Source: Chinchilla lanigera (Eukaryota; Chordata; Mammalia; Rodentia; Chinchillidae). Taken from it: a stretch of 64,000 nucleotides of DNA. Location: NCBI RefSeq assembly GCF_000276665.1, contig NW_004955487.1, positions 7,682,610 through 7,746,609 of the forward strand. Reading direction: 5' to 3'. The position numbers and the translations under genes are program-made. Positions 60,165 to 64,000 of this stretch are shown piece by piece. How positions within the stretch are numbered: the stretch's first letter is position 1; every line of letters starts with the position of its first letter. Under the pieces are notes generated by a model. The model ran no database searches. It had not been told where the DNA came from and saw only the letters and a list, made by a program, of their open reading frames with translations.

Positions 60165-61525
60165 TATTCAATTTCTTGATAGTTAAAATATACCATTTGG
60201 AATTAGGAGAACTTTTTACTGTACTTGCTTCTCTGTGTGCTTCCTTATGACCTGAAACTGTTCCAATTGGGACAGGACATTTGATAATGTTTAAATCCTA
60301 CAGCTATGAACTTGGGATAAGTTCAATACCTAAAGAAAAACATTCACTTGCAATAATCAAGATAAGCACCTTTACTGTGAGGGAAATGCTAACCACTGGC
60401 AGAAGTATTTGTCAAGTGGATTTCTTTTCAGCCATTGTTTTACCAAGACTTATGATGCCAGTTATTCCTTTCTCAGAGCAAATGTAACTCTAAAAAGTCT
60501 CTCTTGGTCTTGGGGAAAGGGTAAACTTAAAGAGATTGTTGGTGGATTTACTTTTGAAAATATAGATGTTCCAGTGCTCTCCTTGGATGGTATCAGTGAT
60601 CCCTCAGCTTGTAAGTAATGAAGTAAAACCCAGAGGAGGCTTTCAATCCACCAGAGAGCTCACTATTTCCTGAATGTTGTTTTAAAATTCTCTGTTATCA
60701 CACCTGTCTTTTCTCAGCACCTGATTGCATACAACTTTTGAAAAAGAAAGGAAGTAGGAAGAAAAGCTGATTTTCCCCAAATTTCTTTGATTTCTAAGAT
60801 AGGACAAGAAAATCAAAGTCACACGGAACAAAAACCTTCAGAGAAAAAAGTTGCCCTAAGGAAATCTTACAACTAATTAGAACTGAGGGCCACTGGCCCT
60901 GTGAGTTACACAGCACCTTTATGTTTCTATGGGAGTGGGGCTGAATACAGTGACATACCTTATTAATTAACAGGGACTAGAACGTGAAACCCTAGTTCAG
61001 TCCTTCCAATAATACAATAATAATAAAACAAAAGAGTAGCTTCTAGATGAGACTCTTCAATGGGGCCTGGAGTTACCTTTCTGACTGACATAATAAAAAA
61101 TCTAGCCCAAACTCATGAGACAATAGTTTCTCAAATATCAGGCAACAAAGGACAGTGATGCCTGAGAAAGAAAATAAGTGATAGTTAAACAGTAGTCTAA
61201 AAACAAAAAGAGAGAATGCAGGTGTATTTATAAGTCAGTGGAAGCTCCCCAAAACAAACAGGAAAGCTTTGTGTTCTTTCAAGCAATAGGGAACCACCAC
61301 TAATTCTGAGGACAGGTCCACAGGGCCCTCCTTGTTAGGGAAGTGGACATCAATTAAGAATGTGAAATAGTTATACTACTAACTTCTCTTAGTTCATTGA
61401 AAAGAAAGGTTTGTGCTAATATTGTTTGGACAAGTTTTCATGCCTGTATCTTGTAGTATGAGTAGCTACTTTGAAGATAACAGTATGCTATGCAATAACC
61501 CTTGTTACTCTCCTATTTTCCTCAA
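60165..61525. other. Unassigned sequence
   Basis: No gene or repeat recognised. Two overlapping plus frames of 68-69 codons (60281-60618) have no motif. Confidence 0.4.
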
Positions 61526-61530
61526 TATTA

Positions 61531-62025
61531 GGTTGCATTTCCTGTCCCCAAGTGCCAATACTGTGTTCCATTTCCTGTCCCCAAGTGCCAACACTATGTT
61601 ACATTTCCTGTCCCCAAGTGCCAAAGCTATGTTCCATTTCCTGTCCCCATGTGTCAACACTATGTTCCATTTCCTGTCCCCAAGTGCCAATACTATGTTC
61701 CATTTCCTGTCCCCATGTGTCAACACTGTGTTCCATTTCCTGTCCCCAAGTGCCAATACTGTGTTCCATTTCCTGTCCCCAAGTGCCAACACTATGTTCC
61801 ATTTCCTGTCCCCAAGTGCCAATACTGTGTTCCATTTCCTGTCCCCATGTGTGAATACTGTGTTTCATTTCCTGTCCCCAAATGCCAACACTCTGTTCCA
61901 TTTCCTGTCCCCATGTGTCAGTGCTATGTTCCATTTCCTGTCACCAAGTGCCAACACTATGTTTCATTTCCTGTCCCCATGTGTAAATACTCTGTTCCAT
62001 TTCTTGTCCCCAAGGCTCAAACCAA
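61531..62025. repeat. 33-bp minisatellite, 15 copies
   Basis: Fifteen contiguous units of exactly 33 bp, all differences being substitutions. Core: TTCCATTTCCTGTCCCCA. Two variants alternate: A (AAGTGCCAA) and B (ATGTGTCAA), in the order A A A B A B A A A B A B A B A, with minor changes. Because 33 is divisible by three and the unit lacks stops in several phases, frames stay open on both strands, including a 243-codon plus frame (61413-62144) with 11-residue repeats such as FHFLSPSANTM. The same array is equally open in other frames, which argues that these are artefacts. Confidence 0.97.
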
Positions 62026-62029
62026 CAAC

Positions 62030-62295
62030 ACGTAGATGTCTGAATGTAATTGCTCCCTACTATTCCCTTGTTCCAGGCAGGGTGGTTCACTGTGTCAGAT
62101 TCTCATTAAAATTCCATCATTACTGTACTTTAGGAGCACAATAAGCTATAAACAATGAATGTACAGCTCTAGAACTTTTATATTTTTTAGTTTAATGTTA
62201 TCTGATTATAAAACATTCTCCTGTCTTCCTTTCTGATGGATTCCTAATTTTTAATTTTTCTTTTTATTCTTTATTGTTTAATTTTCTTTATTTTT
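62030..62295. other. Unassigned sequence right of the minisatellite
   Basis: Nothing recognised; ends in T-rich DNA leading to the next SINE. Confidence 0.4.
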
Positions 62296-62298
62296 TTC

Positions 62299-62483
62299 TG
62301 GTACGGAGGATTGAAGCCAGGGCCTTGGCATTGAGCTACATAGCCCATTTGTCATTTTTCTTTTTAATTTTTAAGTGTCTCACTGATTCACTGAGTTGCC
62401 CAGGCTGAACTCAAGCTTCCAATTCTTTTGTTCCATCCCTGTGGATTTCTTAAATTATGAGCATACAGCACCATGCCCGGCTC
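62299..62483 (-). mobile_element. B1-dID SINE, antisense
   Basis: Reverse ID tail 'ggtacggaggattgaagccaggg' to 'gagctacatagccc', T-rich linker, then reverse B1 'gttgcccaggctgaactc' and 'acagcaccatgcccggctcc'. Diverged. Confidence 0.8.
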
Positions 62484-62489
62484 CTATTG

Positions 62490-63530
62490 TCCATATCTGT
62501 GCAAAAAGCATTGGTAAATTTTTGAATCAGCGTAACACATAGGCTCATATATTAACCAATGTGCATCTGGCACCAAGAAAATTTCTAAGTGTAAATGAAT
62601 AAGGCAATATCAGACACACACACAAATTGCAGTTGTGAGGCGAAGGCTATGTTAACTGACTTGACTTTGGTAATAATGTAATAATACATATGTACATCAA
62701 AATATGTACTGTACATCTTAAGAATATACAATATTTATTTGTCCAATATACGCTAATAAGGGTAAGGGAGGTGGAACGTAGCATGTGTATCAGTCAGGGT
62801 GCCTTTAACAACTAGCAACCATACATGAATGGGGAAGATTTCACATGAGGAACATTCACCTATAACAGGAAACTGCACTCATGAGCCATTGGCTTATAAG
62901 AAGTGAGCTGACTATAAGCAATTTGGAACGGCAGGTGTCAGAGCAGCTAGTGCTCCTTGGACAAAGACAGTGTCTGCAAGGAGGACCTCTTGTCCCCATG
63001 CTGGGTTAGAAGTCACAGCTGAGGTCTCTGTGGGGCAGACTAGTTGCTGGCAGAACTTCTATGTGCTGTCTAGGGCTCTGGGGAGATTTCAGGTGGAAGG
63101 AAATATCTGGTCAAACCTACTAAAGCACCCAGGGTGGGGTCATTGCTCATACAGTGACCATCAGAACAACCTAATTTTCATATTAATTTTCATTCATGAG
63201 CATTTGCAATATAATGTTTACAGCCTTTACAGTAGTAAGTCCCAAATCCTGTAGGCTCACCCAGTCATGAGAAGACCAGGGTGGCCAATCGCTGGGTCCG
63301 GCCAGAGTGTATTGCTGGCTGTTTTTCAAAGGCAGGGGACTAGGATGTGCAGAAGCAGAGCTGTGGTGCCACAGGAGGAAACTGCTGGGAGCAGAAGGCC
63401 TGGGCTCTCCCGAGTGCTGGAGGCCTGAGCTTGAGGAGCCCACATGATGAGTACACTGGACCTCCCAGCAAAACCTTCTCGGAATGTGGGTGTCACTCCA
63501 GCACTCTCTATAATCAAAGCTGACGTTCTG
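62490..63530. other. Unassigned, GC-richer unique sequence
   Basis: From about 62930 base composition becomes balanced and no repeat is recognised. A 130-codon minus frame (63183-63575) crosses it; only its first codons are discussed under the exon candidate. Confidence 0.35.
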
Positions 63531-63535
63531 CTCAC

Positions 63536-63569
63536 CTGCAGAGGAAGCATCCTCCCGGGCCTCAGCCAT
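63536..63569 (-). CDS. Speculative first coding exon (34 nt)
   Basis: On the minus strand ACCATGG gives an ideal Kozak start at 63569. The frame reads M-A-E-A-R-E-D-A-S-S-A and then meets CAG|GTGAGC, a near-consensus splice donor, at 63536/63535. The acidic, Ala-rich start is plausible for a protein N-terminus, and the region is unique and GC-richer than its surroundings. No promoter, downstream exon or acceptor can be tied to it in this window; the remaining exons would lie at lower coordinates. I recognise no protein with this start. Chance is the default explanation. Confidence 0.15.
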
Positions 63570-63648
63570 GGTCACAGAGCAGTCAGGAGGATGTCCCTTG
63601 TGCTAAGAAGCAATAGATCTTTAACCAGCATATTGCACATGCACTGTT

Positions 63649-63684
63649 TTAGTCTCCATTCGAGACTAATCTAACCCTCGAATG
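63649..63684. other. Two overlapping inverted repeats
   Basis: TTAGTCTC (63649-63656) pairs with GAGACTAA (63662-63669). CATTCGAG (63657-63664) pairs with CTCGAATG (63677-63684). All arms are perfect 8-mers, and the two pairings exclude each other because 63662-63664 is shared and the second stem opens the first loop. Confidence 0.85.
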
Positions 63685-63689
63685 GGTGA

Positions 63690-64000
63690 TTTACTCCTTC
63701 CGATAATGATGTGCTGGCGTGTGATTCCACATCACATTTGAACATTTTAGCATTTTTATGTGCCAAACTAAGCAATGCTGTGGCTAAAGCCTTGGCAGAG
63801 AGGTTTAATCTCAAAGGGTAGCTGAGGGTTGCACACGAAGATCCGAAGGACGCCTTTACCCACAGTGACACTCAGCCAGACTCACAAAGACTTCATGCAG
63901 AGCCACGGGGTGCTTGCCATAGGGTAAGGAGAATGGGAAGTTTACTTTATCTCAAATCACGAATTAAATGTGATCAGTATTTGGCCAACAACCCTTGTTT
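63690..64000. other. Unassigned unique sequence at window end
   Basis: Balanced composition with several CpGs and no recognised repeat or gene. It could be part of a conserved noncoding element with the inverted repeats to its left. Confidence 0.35.

Noticed and set aside
61531..62025. CRISPR-like array of regular repeats
   Set aside because: Units are contiguous 33-mers with no unique spacers, in a mammalian genome with no cas genes.
63183..63575. 130-codon minus frame as a complete protein
   Set aside because: The strong splice donor after 11 codons of the Kozak ATG and the lack of any domain argue against a long single exon; only the short exon is kept, as speculation.

Overview
The window looks like nuclear DNA of a rodent: AT-rich, gene-poor, and filled with mammalian interspersed repeats. 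The diagnostic elements are tRNA-derived ID SINEs, 7SL-derived B1 monomers, composite B1-dID SINEs (a B1 joined to an ID-like tail), rodent-type MaLR LTRs, and older shared mammalian repeats (L1M-type LINEs, MLT1/MST LTRs, MIR, L2, MER5A, MER2). B1 plus ID points to Rodentia, and abundant B1-dID points away from a mouse/rat genome. I cannot settle the family or species by eye. No bacterial features are present. No protein-coding gene can be asserted: almost every open stretch is short, unconserved in appearance, or explained by a repeat. The DNA is probably intergenic or deep intronic.

Layout. 1-15 kb: mostly unassigned AT-rich DNA with an antisense L1 3' region (1.7-2.6 kb), a TG microsatellite, degraded B1-dID SINEs, an L1 ORF2 piece (7.7-8.0 kb), a MaLR LTR (8.7-9.1 kb) and an MLT1 LTR (12.9-13.3 kb). 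15-18 kb: antisense L1 DNA invaded by a young ID element with a perfect 15-bp target-site duplication and by a MaLR-type LTR. 18-25 kb: an old LTR-like block, three SINE copies or remnants and a full MLT1 LTR. 25.4-28.9 kb: a 3.5-kb L1 whose 5' half (ORF1 plus endonuclease) is inverted relative to its 3' half (reverse transcriptase), the twin-priming arrangement. 30-44 kb: an LTR-rich interval with MaLR-type LTRs, three antisense ERV-type LTRs, MER5A and MER2 DNA transposons, and a poly-T insertion with its own target-site duplication.

44-58 kb: a MIR, an unexplained 187-codon reading frame, hexanucleotide and trinucleotide microsatellites, ID elements, a mariner transposase remnant, and two sense L1 3' ends, the second running into an AT-rich palindrome. 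58.7-59.3 kb: a GC-rich block with internal duplications that I read as an unclassified LTR. 61.5-62.0 kb: a 15-copy, 33-bp minisatellite that keeps several frames open. 62.9-64.0 kb: GC-richer unique sequence with a Kozak ATG followed by a strong splice donor and two overlapping inverted repeats; this is the best place to look for a real exon or conserved noncoding element.

No genes work together here in an operon or pathway sense. The story is successive waves of retrotransposition and later decay. I found no convincing new biological system.
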